Shown here: positions 27,425 to 36,364 of the stretch, piece by piece
Position numbering within the stretch: position 1 is the first letter of the stretch
Layout: the number at the start of each line of letters is the position of its first letter
Origin: Nitrospira sp.
GTDB lineage: Bacteria > Nitrospirota > Thermodesulfovibrionia > UBA6902
NCBI GenBank assembly: GCA_016784355.1
Contig: JADHUV010000002.1
Coordinates: 1 to 64,000, forward strand
Direction: 5' to 3'
DNA: 64,000 bases
The notes under the pieces: generated by a model
What the model saw: the letters and a program-made list of their open reading frames with translations, nothing else
The model's database searches: none
Told to the model about the DNA's origin: nothing
Program-made: the position numbers and the translations under genes

Positions 27425-27567
27425 GAATTCCCCTCTCTTCGCGGTACCTTCCGATATTTAATAATATAATACGACTTATAGGTATATATATTAGATTATA
27501 TTGGATTTTTTTTATAGCATTTATTTTTAAGTCAGGAAAAATATCCATACCTGCTGCAGTAAACATA

Positions 27568-29133
27568 TTATCCAAGGAAATCAAATAATGACTTCGAGAA
27601 AGTCTGAATAGAGGTTATTCTCATTGCTTCTAATGCAGTTTGTATTTTAGCAAACTCTGATGCAGCATCAGCAATATCAGCATCTTCAACATTACTGAGA
27701 TTCTGAATGTATGCAATCTCATTATCCTCAAGCCTGTTACTATGATCCTGAAGATAACGCATGCGTGAACCAGCATCAGCAGTTGTATCAATAACCGAAT
27801 CCATTGCACCATCTAAAAGCATTATACTGGTCTGTATCCCTTTAGTATCGTTATTGGATAGAGAGTTTGAAAAATGATTCATAATCTGAAAAAATGTTAT
27901 CGAACTGGACAGATTTGTTGTCGTGGAAGATGCATGATAAAGAAGCGATAAGCCTGTTGCATCTGTCTCTGCTGTCTCATTAAACGTAGCATCTGCATCC
28001 TCATCTACTCCGATAGTAAAACTGGTACCTTTGACTACAGGCTCAAACATAAGCCGCTCTTCTGTTCCATCATTAATGACAAATGCCTGCAGGCCATGCG
28101 GGTTTTCTGTCAGATTTGATTTTATATCCGTATGAAGCAGCGCTGAGAGACCGCTTGTATCATTGTTGTTACCGTCAGTGTCTGCGACATCCACTGAAAA
28201 CCCTTCTCCTGCTGTAGTGGGGTATAGAAACATCCTGTAAGTTGCAGGAGACCCATTGACAGTTGCAATCCTGGCATTCACAGCCGCGTTGGAACTGTTA
28301 ATGGCGTCCCGAACACCCGCAAGCGTATTTGTTGTCGTCGAGTCAAAGGTGATCGTCACTGGATCATTTGTTCCAACATTAATCGTGAGCGTCCCCGTTC
28401 CGACGGCGGTTGTACCGGTATCAGCATACGCCTTGGTCATTGGAGCATTAATATAGTCACGGATTTCTGCCGGCGTGGCCGCAGTTGAACCGTCCTTGAG
28501 CGGAATGTCCATCGAATCACCGGATCCCACTGCAACCTGCAACGTTCCCGTGAGGGTCGCACCAGTCAAATCAGCAGTCATATATTTAGTAGTATCACTG
28601 AATGCGGTATTGCCGTTTAAATTAATGGTTTGAGTAACACTTTCATCAATATAAACATTCATATCATTCGTATCGCCCTGCCAGGCACCAGTTGAACTAA
28701 AGGCAGCGGTGTTAGTACTGAATCCGGAAAACATGTATTTATTATTAAACTTGGAGTTTCCAATATTCAGCATCTCGTTGAAAAGATTCTGCGCTACACT
28801 GGAAGCGGCATCCCGCGATTCATTAGATTGCGTAGCATCACTTCCAGCAATTGCAAGCTCGCGGGCACTTTGCAGAACATGCTCCACAGAACTCATCTGG
28901 TTTTCTGCAAAACCAAGCCGGCTCATTCCCTGATCAACATTTCTCTTATATTGATCTATCGAGTTAAGTGAGACCTTATAAGCCATTGCTTCTTTCATTG
29001 AGATAGCATCATCAGATGGCTTGGTAAGCCGTTTACCAGAACTTATCTGCGATGAAACCTTGGCAAGTTCCTCAAACTTCTTCTTGAGTGAAGAAGTAAA
29101 CTCATCAAAAAGCATAAAAGAAGTAACTCTCAT
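27568..29133 (-). CDS. flgL: Hook-filament junction protein FlgL (large form)
   Basis: The flagellin-like N-terminus (MRVTSFMLFDEFTSSLKKKFEELAKVSSQISSGKRLTKPSDD) and C-terminus (ALEAMRITSIQTFSKSLFDFLG) pair as coiled coils in HAP3/FlgL. At 521 aa it is clearly longer than the usual ~300 because of a Thr/Asp-rich central insertion (about 180-400), presumably surface-exposed. It overlaps flgK by 4 bases. It is secreted by the flagellar export apparatus and joins hook to filament. Confidence 0.92.
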   Translation of the reverse strand: MRVTSFMLFDEFTSSLKKKFEELAKVSSQISSGKRLTKPSDDAISMKEAMAYKVSLNSIDQYKRNVDQGMSRLGFAENQMSSVEHVLQSARELAIAGSDATQSNESRDAASSVAQNLFNEMLNIGNSKFNNKYMFSGFSTNTAAFSSTGAWQGDTNDMNVYIDESVTQTINLNGNTAFSDTTKYMTADLTGATLTGTLQVAVGSGDSMDIPLKDGSTAATPAEIRDYINAPMTKAYADTGTTAVGTGTLTINVGTNDPVTITFDSTTTNTLAGVRDAINSSNAAVNARIATVNGSPATYRMFLYPTTAGEGFSVDVADTDGNNNDTSGLSALLHTDIKSNLTENPHGLQAFVINDGTEERLMFEPVVKGTSFTIGVDEDADATFNETAETDATGLSLLYHASSTTTNLSSSITFFQIMNHFSNSLSNNDTKGIQTSIMLLDGAMDSVIDTTADAGSRMRYLQDHSNRLEDNEIAYIQNLSNVEDADIADAASEFAKIQTALEAMRITSIQTFSKSLFDFLG

Positions 29134-30791
29134 AAATTTATAACCAGCTCCAGTAGTTCGTCTGTAATATTAATCATCCTGGCCCCTGCCTCAAATGCAC
29201 GCTGAAACCGGATCATATTAGCGGCTTCTTCATCCAGAGATACTCCAGAGACAGATTGTCTTCTGCTTTCAAGCTCCAGCATTAGATTGCCATTAAATGC
29301 CAAACTGCCCAGTGCGGATCTGCTCAATGTGCCAGACTCAGTAACTATAGATGAATAAAAGTCCTCCATTGTCACAGAACCAAGGGATGAGATGTTAGAC
29401 TTCATCTTGTCAGCAATCGCAAGAGCAGTAACATTATTGCCTGTCTGAGAAGTTGTTGCAGAATCAGATGCCGCAATATCATCGGTATCCGTAACCGTCA
29501 CTCCAAAATCTGCAATTGCATTTCTCAGAGGGCTTATCAAAAATGTTGATCCTGAAGTAGCCGTAGAGGCATTAAAAGAGATCGTTATTCCGTCAAACGT
29601 ATCAGTAGTCGACGATGACAGATCTCCAGTTACAGAAACACTTGCACCAGTACGATTATTGGTAACAGAATATGCTGTACTAGATGAAAATGTGAGAGTA
29701 TACTCATCATTTACCAGCGATCCCTGTGATGCATCAACTATTGAAGCCGTCATTGTCACACCAGAGCTGGCAGTAGAATTATCTCTTACATACACTGCAG
29801 ACTGTACATCAAAGAAATTTCCAGTTGTGTCACCATCACGGTCGTAACCTGCATAGTGCAGAGCATTCGTTTCACTTACGACTGTTGCTACCAGCTTTCT
29901 TAAATCATGTAATGAGTTATCTTCAATATCGGAACGTACCTCAATCAGACCGCCAAGCTCCCCTTTAGTTATGGATGATGTTATATTAGTGCCATTCAGG
30001 TAGACTGCATTCGATCCTAAAGCAGTATCCCCGGTTGCATCAATCTGCGTTGAAAGATTATAAGAAGAATTTCCACTTACAAGACTCTGCCCACCAGCAA
30101 GGACAAAAACACCCCCGTCAGAATCTTCATACCAGTCATAATCCATTAGCTCAGCAAGATCACGCATAGCCTCTTCCCGCTGATCCCTAAACATACTTGC
30201 GCTTCTGGAATTCGCTCCTGCCTCAACAGAAATTATTTTATCATTCAGTTCTGCAATATTGGATGTAAGAGTATTCACATCAGAGGCTACATCCTCTATA
30301 CGTCCCTTAATTCTTTTAACAAGATCAGTTATTGAACCTTCTATAGACTGTGATGTCTGCACAAGAGCCTTAGATTTCTCCAGCAATGCAGTTCTTGCGG
30401 CTTTACTGTCAGGGTCCGATGTCAGATCCTGCCAGGCATTAGAATAATCGTTCAACGAATTAGAAAGTCCTAGGCCTTGCGCTTCATTAAGCACCTGTTC
30501 TACAAATGAGAGGCCCTGCTCAAGAGTCGTAGATTTACCATAATTATTTTTCTGACTTATAAGCTGTTTGTGAATAACAGAATCAAATGTTCTCCTTATC
30601 CCTCCGGTATGAACTCCCCTGCCTATAAAATCTCCTCCCGATTCAACAGGATTCGTTATCTCCATTATAATTTCCTGGCGACTGTATCCAGGCGTATTGG
30701 CATTTGCGATATTATTACTTACCACGGTCAATGCCTGCTGGCTGGTAGCAAGAGCGGATTTACCAATATCAAATAACCCTAATAATGACAT
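29130..30791 (-). CDS. flgK: Hook-associated protein FlgK
   Basis: The N-terminus has SLLGLFDIGKSALATSQQALTVVSNNIANANTPGYSRQ, the rod/hook-family ANTPGYSRQ signature, and the C-terminus VSLDEEAANMIRFQRAFEAGARMI. Length 553 aa is normal for HAP1. It forms the first junction zone between hook and filament. It follows flgN (its export chaperone) directly and overlaps flgL. Confidence 0.96.
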   Translation of the reverse strand: MSLLGLFDIGKSALATSQQALTVVSNNIANANTPGYSRQEIIMEITNPVESGGDFIGRGVHTGGIRRTFDSVIHKQLISQKNNYGKSTTLEQGLSFVEQVLNEAQGLGLSNSLNDYSNAWQDLTSDPDSKAARTALLEKSKALVQTSQSIEGSITDLVKRIKGRIEDVASDVNTLTSNIAELNDKIISVEAGANSRSASMFRDQREEAMRDLAELMDYDWYEDSDGGVFVLAGGQSLVSGNSSYNLSTQIDATGDTALGSNAVYLNGTNITSSITKGELGGLIEVRSDIEDNSLHDLRKLVATVVSETNALHYAGYDRDGDTTGNFFDVQSAVYVRDNSTASSGVTMTASIVDASQGSLVNDEYTLTFSSSTAYSVTNNRTGASVSVTGDLSSSTTDTFDGITISFNASTATSGSTFLISPLRNAIADFGVTVTDTDDIAASDSATTSQTGNNVTALAIADKMKSNISSLGSVTMEDFYSSIVTESGTLSRSALGSLAFNGNLMLELESRRQSVSGVSLDEEAANMIRFQRAFEAGARMINITDELLELVINL

Positions 30792-31247
30792 TTATGTCTC
30801 CTTTGAGAGCAAAGCACCTTTCTGACGGGGGCTTTTATCGGAAATAAATCTATTGAGAAAGGTTGTATTGACCTTTACATAATTTATAGATCGCTCTATC
30901 AATATCGCATTAAACTTATTCATCTCATCAATGCTCTGCAATAGTGAGAGCAATTTTGAGCGAAGACTAATAAGTCCATCATTACCAGTTATCTGGGATA
31001 TGATTGCGAGATTTACTTCACCATCAATACCATTATCCTGTACAAAAATACTGGTAAGTCTCTGCCGCTCCTCTTCAAGCAGACGTAACCTCATTAGAAC
31101 GGTATCTTTTTCCTTTGATAACTGCTCAACCGTTTCTGCATCTATTCTAATGAGGCATTCTCGTTCTTGTTTAAGAAGTTGATCGAGAATTTTATACGCC
31201 TTTATCTGCTCCAGCAGAATATTTTCAATAGCGATTTCTGTACTCAT
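30792..31247 (-). CDS. flgN: FlgK/FlgL export chaperone FlgN
   Basis: This is a small, helical, Leu/Glu-rich protein of 151 aa with heptad-like spacing (ILLEQIKAYKILDQLLKQERECLI, LRLLEEERQRL). It stands immediately before flgK and after flgM, the conserved place of flgN. FlgN-type chaperones bind FlgK and FlgL before export. The family is weakly conserved, so position supports the call as much as sequence. Confidence 0.85.
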   Translation of the reverse strand: MSTEIAIENILLEQIKAYKILDQLLKQERECLIRIDAETVEQLSKEKDTVLMRLRLLEEERQRLTSIFVQDNGIDGEVNLAIISQITGNDGLISLRSKLLSLLQSIDEMNKFNAILIERSINYVKVNTTFLNRFISDKSPRQKGALLSKET

Positions 31248-31262
31248 AACACTCTTCCCGTT

Positions 31263-31290
31263 ATGCGCAGAGATCTTATGCTCTGCGCAT
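31263..31290. repeat. Perfect 10-base hairpin between flgM and flgN
   Basis: ATGCGCAGAG (31263-31272) and CTCTGCGCAT (31281-31290) pair fully round an 8-base loop. No T-run follows, so it is not a standard terminator. It could protect the 3' end of flgM mRNA, direct processing or modulate flgN translation. Confidence 0.55.
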
Positions 31291-31324
31291 TCATGTACTA
31301 ATATTCACTCGTTGCCGAAAATAC

Positions 31325-31621
31325 TTATATTTCTTCAAGCACTCTTTCAGCTACCTTCATCGAATCAAAATTATACAATCCGCTGTCAATAGATTTAGTT
31401 AAGGCTTCAACCTTGTCAGTCCTTACATCGGGCAACTGCTCTATCTGTGCCTTTAGACCTGCCATACCCTTAACTCCACCAGAAAGACTCACTTTATCCT
31501 CACTAGAACCAGATTTTTCGCTATCTGTTTTCTTTGTCTCTACATTGCTCTTTCCAACTTGCTGAAGCTTACTTTTTAAAATCTCGCTGCTGTCGACCTG
31601 ACTACCACCTTGTATTTTCAT
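31325..31621 (-). CDS. flgM: Anti-sigma-28 factor FlgM
   Basis: The 98-aa protein shows the FlgM pattern: a disordered N-terminus, then SEDKVSLSGGVKG and the sigma-binding C-terminal segment VRTDKVEALTKSIDSGLYNFDSMKVAERVLEE. FlgM holds FliA inactive until the hook-basal body is finished and it is exported. Here it is the first gene behind a near-consensus sigma-28 promoter located in the end of flgJ, giving feedback as in enterobacteria. A strong AAGGAGG lies some 47 bases before the ATG, too far for initiation. Confidence 0.92.
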   Translation of the reverse strand: MKIQGGSQVDSSEILKSKLQQVGKSNVETKKTDSEKSGSSEDKVSLSGGVKGMAGLKAQIEQLPDVRTDKVEALTKSIDSGLYNFDSMKVAERVLEEI

Positions 31622-31688
31622 CTTACGACCCCCGTTTCTTTTTTTTAACTGCTAGTTGCGGCTTCCTACCCTCCTTTATGTAATTTAT

Positions 31689-31718
31689 CTTTACAGTAAT
31701 ATGTAAAGATACTTTACA
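31689..31718. repeat. Alternating inverted 7-mers in the flgM leader
   Basis: CTTTACA (31689-31695), TGTAAAG (31702-31708) and CTTTACA (31712-31718) alternate with 6- and 3-base spacers. They lie at the start of the predicted sigma-28 transcript of flgM and include the flgJ stop codon. They could form alternative RNA hairpins or bind a dimeric regulator. Confidence 0.45.
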
Positions 31719-32082
31719 TATCGGCTTTATCTCTTATATCTTTAATTCCTTTTTCAGCTCCCTCAGATATATCATTTGTCTCTATGCCCTGCATTGTCTC
31801 GAGTGACGCAATAATTGAATCCTGCAACCCCAGACCACGCTCAGCGAGCAATTTTGATATCTCAACATCAAACATACTCATATAATTATTATAACCAGTT
31901 CCCTTCTGTTCATCAGATAAACCTGCGGTAGATTCTCTCATAACTTTCATCAACTGCATGGCAAATATCGACTCAAGTTCCTTGGCCACCATCTTAAGAT
32001 CCTCCCGATTGTTGCCAGTTACATCGGATGACTCACTGATTTTGCTATTAAGCATATTCATATTTATAGGTAAATCCATCAT
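31714..32082 (-). CDS. flgJ: Rod-binding protein FlgJ (N-terminal domain only)
   Basis: The 122-aa product contains the rod-scaffold domain (AKELESIFAMQLMKVMRES, GYNNYMSMFDVEISKLLAERGLGLQDSI). It lacks the C-terminal muramidase domain of enterobacterial FlgJ, as in many other phyla, so a separate peptidoglycan hydrolase must open the wall. It overlaps flgI by 4 bases. Its 3' end also holds the sigma-28 promoter for flgM. Confidence 0.93.
   Translation of the reverse strand: MMDLPINMNMLNSKISESSDVTGNNREDLKMVAKELESIFAMQLMKVMRESTAGLSDEQKGTGYNNYMSMFDVEISKLLAERGLGLQDSIIASLETMQGIETNDISEGAEKGIKDIRDKADM
31718..31744 (-). promoter_or_regulatory. Sigma-28 promoter for the flgM-flgN-flgK-flgL-csrA-fliW operon
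   Basis: The minus strand reads TAAAGATA (31744-31737), 11 bases, GCCGATAT (31725-31718). This closely matches the FliA consensus TAAAGTTT-N11-GCCGATAA with correct spacing. It lies inside the last codons of flgJ, and downstream genes are the classical class-3 set. Confidence 0.75.
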
Positions 32083-33287
32083 ATTATCTCCAACTCTGCG
32101 TTAAGCGCACCTGCTGTTTTAAGCGCCTGTAATATCGATATTAAATCACGTGGTGTAACTCCAAGTGCATTCAGAGCCCTAACAACCTCACCAAGTGTTA
32201 CCCCTGAAACAGGAATAAGCGAAGCCTCCTGCTCTTCTACGACAATGCCTGTTCTCGGCACAGTGACCGTCTGAGCGCTTTCCGGAGCAAAGGGTGAAGG
32301 CTGTGAAACAATGGGCTCCTCCTTAATTTGTATCGCCAGAGATCCATGAGCAATCGCTACAGAAGCAATCATTACGTTATCACCAATAACAATTGTGCCC
32401 GTTCTTTCATTGATAACAACCTTAGCGGGCATATCAACGGTTACATCCATCAATTCAATTTTACTAATTAAGGCAACCAGACTGCTATGATACTTATCAG
32501 GTATCGTGATATTAATTGATGATGGATCAACTGCAACAGCATATGCACCTTCAAGTCCGGAATTAATCTTGGTTGCAACTTCTGTAGCAGTAACAAAGTC
32601 AGCCTTCCGTAGAAATAACCTGATACTCTCTCCGCTACCCAGCACAAACAGCGGTTCTCTTTCTATAGTTACCCCTGATGGTATCTTTCCGGCCGTTGGA
32701 TGGTTTTTCTGAGAAGAATCTCCGGCGCCTTGTACAGCAAAACCGCCGATAGAAACAGGACCCTGAGCAAGGCCGTACACCTTACCATCAGGGCCCTTAA
32801 GGGGGGTAAGAAGTAATGTTCCTCCCTGAATACTCTTTGCATCACCAATAGTAGAAACGAGTAGATCAATTTTCATTCCGGGCTTTGCAAACGGGGGCAG
32901 CGTAGCCGTGACAACAACCGATGCAACGCTCTTTGAAGACAGATCACCTGGATTTACGGTCAAGCCCATACGCTTAAGCATATTAACCGTACTCTGAACA
33001 GCGGCCTGACCCTTATCTCCCGTGCCGTCAAGTCCAACAATTAGTCCATAGCCCATCAACTGATTTTCACGTACACCTTCAAAATTAGATATATCCTTTA
33101 TTCTTTCCGCTGATGCAGTACCGGACACTAAAAGCATGCAAAGCATCAATACCATTATCAAAACACTTATTCTGCTGACTGAGTTGTCTATGACATCCGG
33201 TGCACAGAGATAAAAACTGTCATCTTTAACAATATGTTTATTTAACACTTTTCGTATCCTTTCTATTTCAATATTTAAAAAGGCCAT
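32079..33287 (-). CDS. flgI: Flagellar P-ring protein FlgI
   Basis: The mature part is a clear FlgI: ERIKDISNFEGVRENQLMGYGLIVGLDGTGDK at its start and GVTLGEVVRALNALGVTPRDLISILQALK near the end. A hydrophobic signal (VLIMVLMLCMLLVSGTASA) is present but begins only at about residue 44 from the ATG at 33287. Either the signal peptide has a long n-region or translation starts at an internal codon. The frame overlaps flgH by 13 bases. The protein is exported to the periplasm and forms the P ring. Confidence 0.95.
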   Translation of the reverse strand: MAFLNIEIERIRKVLNKHIVKDDSFYLCAPDVIDNSVSRISVLIMVLMLCMLLVSGTASAERIKDISNFEGVRENQLMGYGLIVGLDGTGDKGQAAVQSTVNMLKRMGLTVNPGDLSSKSVASVVVTATLPPFAKPGMKIDLLVSTIGDAKSIQGGTLLLTPLKGPDGKVYGLAQGPVSIGGFAVQGAGDSSQKNHPTAGKIPSGVTIEREPLFVLGSGESIRLFLRKADFVTATEVATKINSGLEGAYAVAVDPSSINITIPDKYHSSLVALISKIELMDVTVDMPAKVVINERTGTIVIGDNVMIASVAIAHGSLAIQIKEEPIVSQPSPFAPESAQTVTVPRTGIVVEEQEASLIPVSGVTLGEVVRALNALGVTPRDLISILQALKTAGALNAELEII

Positions 33288-34036
33288 ACCTGATCAAGTC
33301 CTCGTACAAGCCATCCAGGCTTTTGCTTTTCATTAATAACTCCCTTACCAACATAAAATATACGAGCATCGGCAATCTTGTTGCTTGCAATAGTATTACT
33401 TGCATCAATATCATCCGATCTTACCATGCCCTGCAAGACAAGAGTCTGACGTTCTTCGTTAATTGTCAACTCTTTTCTTGCCTCGAGTACTAAATTGCCA
33501 TTTGGCATAACCTCCATTACCCTGGCAGTCACAGTCGCAATTAAAGAGCCTTCTCTCTTAGTATCTCCAGCACCCTTAAAGTCGGAATCACCTTTACCCG
33601 CAGCTTTTGGTTCAAATACATTACTACCCTTAAATAAATCTTTCAAAACTTTCATATTTTGTACGTTGAAGTCCAAATTTGCCCCGAATATGTTAGTCGC
33701 ATCAAAATCTGCACTGGATGCCCGACTAGTATCAGTTTCCGCAGTCTGTGACCCTGAAAGACTCTCAACAATATTAACTGTCACAAGATCATTGACACGC
33801 CGGGCCTTTCTATCCTCAATAATATTGGAATAATCATTCCATAATGAATTAGCAGTAGGAAGGCTGGCTGCAACATCTGATTCAACATTGTATACATAGC
33901 TAGGCGGTGGCTGCGGCAGGCGAGCTGATGGAGATGCACAAGATGATAGCATTATCATGATCATCAATAGCAGCAATATATTCCCCGCCGATAAATTCAT
34001 ACCCGGCAACGTCACAATATTCTCTTGATATCTCAT
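33275..34036 (-). CDS. flgH: Flagellar L-ring lipoprotein FlgH
   Basis: A signal peptide ends in a lipobox (MLSSCASP, Cys about residue 33). The body has the FlgH features SLWNDYSNIIEDRKARRVNDLVTVNIVE and GNLVLEARKELTINEERQTLVLQGMVR. The ATG at 34036 gives a slightly long n-region; an internal Met 13 would also work. It forms the L ring in the outer membrane. Presence with FlgI shows a Gram-negative envelope. Confidence 0.95.
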   Translation of the reverse strand: MRYQENIVTLPGMNLSAGNILLLLMIMIMLSSCASPSARLPQPPPSYVYNVESDVAASLPTANSLWNDYSNIIEDRKARRVNDLVTVNIVESLSGSQTAETDTSRASSADFDATNIFGANLDFNVQNMKVLKDLFKGSNVFEPKAAGKGDSDFKGAGDTKREGSLIATVTARVMEVMPNGNLVLEARKELTINEERQTLVLQGMVRSDDIDASNTIASNKIADARIFYVGKGVINEKQKPGWLVRGLDQVWPF

Positions 34037-34037
34037 A

Positions 34038-34715
34038 TTATAAATCCACCCTTACTGTATTGGCATCTACAAGAATACCCTCTACTTCATTTCTTGAAGA
34101 TATATTTACAGCCTTTACCGGCATTCCAATATATCCCTTTTCTTTTGTCTTACCTGCAGCCGTCATACTCATTCCGTTATAATCAATAACAAGAGTTACC
34201 TGTTTGCCGCGCTTAATAGTTTGATGCTGCTGCACGATTCCCTCTACCAGGGGGAAATTAGCACGTATAGATCTCTTAAGCAATTTACCTATAAGAGGCT
34301 GAATTTCTCTATATGCACCATTCGGCATTCTCCTGATATCCATATTTGCAAGATACAGATCATCAGCACTCATCACATGACCTTTTTTAAAGGGCCTTCT
34401 ACTTTTTACGATCTTATCAAAAGCCTGCACATTTGCCTTGGCAAATAACTTGCGTCCATCGCTAAACATCATTGCAAATACAGCATTCCCAAGAGGACCT
34501 TTTTCTACATTGATCATTTCAGGTGCTGACTCAGGAAGTTCCCCTCGAATTAATATACCACTTACCTGAATCTCCTCCCAAGGAAAATTCTCTTGTAAAA
34601 AGGAGACAAGAACCGGTTCAGGATCCCAAGAGTCACCATAAGAGGTGCTGCCTGTACCAAGCAATGCAATCATAATCATAAGGATCGATATTGTTATGTA
34701 TCTTTTAGTTTTCAT
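34038..34715 (-). CDS. flgA: P-ring assembly chaperone FlgA
   Basis: An N-terminal signal peptide (residues about 1-27) is followed by a SAF-type domain (FKKGHVMSADDLYLANMDIRRM) and the C-terminal region VTLVIDYNGMSMTAAGKTKEKGYIG typical of FlgA. It is a periplasmic chaperone for FlgI. It lies between flgG and flgH with only 1-2 bases to each neighbour. Confidence 0.93.
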   Translation of the reverse strand: MKTKRYITISILMIMIALLGTGSTSYGDSWDPEPVLVSFLQENFPWEEIQVSGILIRGELPESAPEMINVEKGPLGNAVFAMMFSDGRKLFAKANVQAFDKIVKSRRPFKKGHVMSADDLYLANMDIRRMPNGAYREIQPLIGKLLKRSIRANFPLVEGIVQQHQTIKRGKQVTLVIDYNGMSMTAAGKTKEKGYIGMPVKAVNISSRNEVEGILVDANTVRVDL

Positions 34716-34716
34716 C

Positions 34717-35505
34717 TTATCTCTTTATGTTGTTTGCCATTGAAAGCATTTCATCAGATGTCTGCACAACTTTTGAATTCATTTCATATGCTCGTTGACT
34801 GACAATCATATTCACCATTTCCTCAACCACATTGACATTACTCAACTCCAGAAAACCCTGGTTTATAGTACCCAGTCCACCAGAACCAGGACTGCCGGTT
34901 GTTGCTGTTCCGGATGATCCAGAGGGAAGATACAGATTTTTACCAATGGCCTCCAGTCCGCCTGCATTAACAAACTGAGCAAGTTGCATCTGACCTACAT
35001 CTGTAGGAGTAGAACTCCCGGATTGAAGTACAGAGACAGTTCCATCAGGCGTAATAGTAATTGATGTAGCATCCTCGGGAATCGTAATTGCGGGCTCCAT
35101 CTGATATCCATCAGAATTCACAAGATTACCACTACTATCGAGCTTAAATGAACCTGCCCTGGTATAAGCAGTATTACCCTCAGGGGTAGTAACCTGAAAA
35201 AAGCCCTTGCCTTCAATTGTCATATCGAGATTGTTACCAGTGCTAACAAAATCGCCCTGCTGAAAAAGTTTCTGAACGGCCGCAGGCTTAACACCGAGTC
35301 CTACCTGAATACCGGTCGGAACTTCAGTCCCGGATGCTGATGCAGCGCCGGCTGACTGTATACCATGATAAAGCAGCTCCTGAAAATCTGCCCGGCTTTT
35401 CTTGTAACCATTAGTATTAACATTAGCAAGGTTGTTAGAGACTACATCTATATTAAGTCTCTGAGCCTCCATACCTGTTGCTGCTATAAACATTGATCTC
35501 TGCAT
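34717..35505 (-). CDS. flgG: Distal rod protein FlgG
   Basis: It has the rod-family N-terminus AATGMEAQRLNIDVVSNNLANVNTNGYKKSRADFQELLY and the C-terminus QGFLELSNVNVVEEMVNMIVSQRAYEMNSKVVQTSDEML. Length 262 aa matches FlgG exactly. It forms the distal rod of the basal body. It follows the FlgF-like gene by 24 bases. Confidence 0.96.
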   Translation of the reverse strand: MQRSMFIAATGMEAQRLNIDVVSNNLANVNTNGYKKSRADFQELLYHGIQSAGAASASGTEVPTGIQVGLGVKPAAVQKLFQQGDFVSTGNNLDMTIEGKGFFQVTTPEGNTAYTRAGSFKLDSSGNLVNSDGYQMEPAITIPEDATSITITPDGTVSVLQSGSSTPTDVGQMQLAQFVNAGGLEAIGKNLYLPSGSSGTATTGSPGSGGLGTINQGFLELSNVNVVEEMVNMIVSQRAYEMNSKVVQTSDEMLSMANNIKR

Positions 35506-35529
35506 GCAATTGCCTCCTATATTATGCTA

Positions 35530-36222
35530 TTAGGGCTCCACCGATTTCATTTCATCAAGCATTTGTATCATTTTCTGATAAGCTTCAAACTCTCTAAGAT
35601 TTGAGAGCATCTGAACCATCTCTCTTACTGCCTCGACATTTGAAGACTCCAGGTAACCCTGCATGATACCCGCATCAGAGGGTTCACCTGCACCAGTAGA
35701 TTCAAATAAATTATCGCCTATATTTTTCAGCTCTGTCTTGTCCGTAAAGTTATCCAGACGTATAGTTCCCACAAGTACGGCATCAACAAATACTTCTCCT
35801 TGCGGATTAATGTCAATTTTCCCACTACCTACAGTCAACGTACCGCCTTCTCCCAGCACCCTGATACCATCACTCGTAACAACCTCACCCTCAACATTGA
35901 CATGAAAACTGCCATCTCTTGTGTACCTGTTTCCTTCAAGAGCAAAAAAACCTTCCCCATCAATAGCGAGGTCCAATTCGTTGCCTGAACTTATCATTGC
36001 ACCTTGTGAATGATCTGTATAAACGCTTGAAAGTTCAGACATTGTACGTCCATTATTCACAGGAGCAGGCCGATTATCAGGCTGAATAAGATGATCTTTA
36101 AAGGACACTCGCTGCTTCTTATATCCGGTAGTATCTGCATTGGCTATGTTCTGCGCAAATACATCGTTATATCTACTTCTTAGAACTGCGCCTGATAATG
36201 CTATGTACATTCCTTTGCTCAT
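35530..36222 (-). CDS. flgF: Proximal rod protein FlgF
   Basis: The N-terminus MSKGMYIALSGAVLRSRYNDVFAQNIANADTTGYKKQRVSFKD and C-terminus YLESSNVEAVREMVQMLSNLREFEAYQKMI identify a flagellar basal-body rod protein of the FlgF/FlgG class, shorter than FlgG (230 aa). Family N-termini support the ATG at 36222. That start lies only about two bases after the transcription start predicted from the consensus sigma-54 site, and there is no Shine-Dalgarno in place, so translation may be leaderless. Confidence 0.92.
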   Translation of the reverse strand: MSKGMYIALSGAVLRSRYNDVFAQNIANADTTGYKKQRVSFKDHLIQPDNRPAPVNNGRTMSELSSVYTDHSQGAMISSGNELDLAIDGEGFFALEGNRYTRDGSFHVNVEGEVVTSDGIRVLGEGGTLTVGSGKIDINPQGEVFVDAVLVGTIRLDNFTDKTELKNIGDNLFESTGAGEPSDAGIMQGYLESSNVEAVREMVQMLSNLREFEAYQKMIQMLDEMKSVEP

Positions 36223-36235
36223 GGTATGTATTAAT

Positions 36236-36250
36236 GCAATCTTCGTGCCA
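36236..36250 (-). promoter_or_regulatory. Consensus sigma-54 promoter of the flgF operon
   Basis: The minus strand reads TGGCAC, five bases (GAAGA), TTGC, in the wider context CTGGCACG...TTGCAT, a perfect RpoN -24/-12 element. Its -12 C is at 36236, so transcription should start near 36224, directly before the flgF ATG. It should drive flgF-G-A-H-I-J. Confidence 0.85.
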
Positions 36251-36364
36251 GCTATATCAATAGATGAAATTACTTTTTTCTTTTATAAACAGGCTAGTTA
36301 AAATGGTGGGATTTGAGAGTGCAGATAAACTTGGGAAATATTTTCCTACATGATCAAAAATACC

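Noticed and set aside
27279-27584. A 101-codon minus-strand frame between flgL and csrA
   Set aside because: It overlaps csrA in another frame, and the csrA product is unmistakable.
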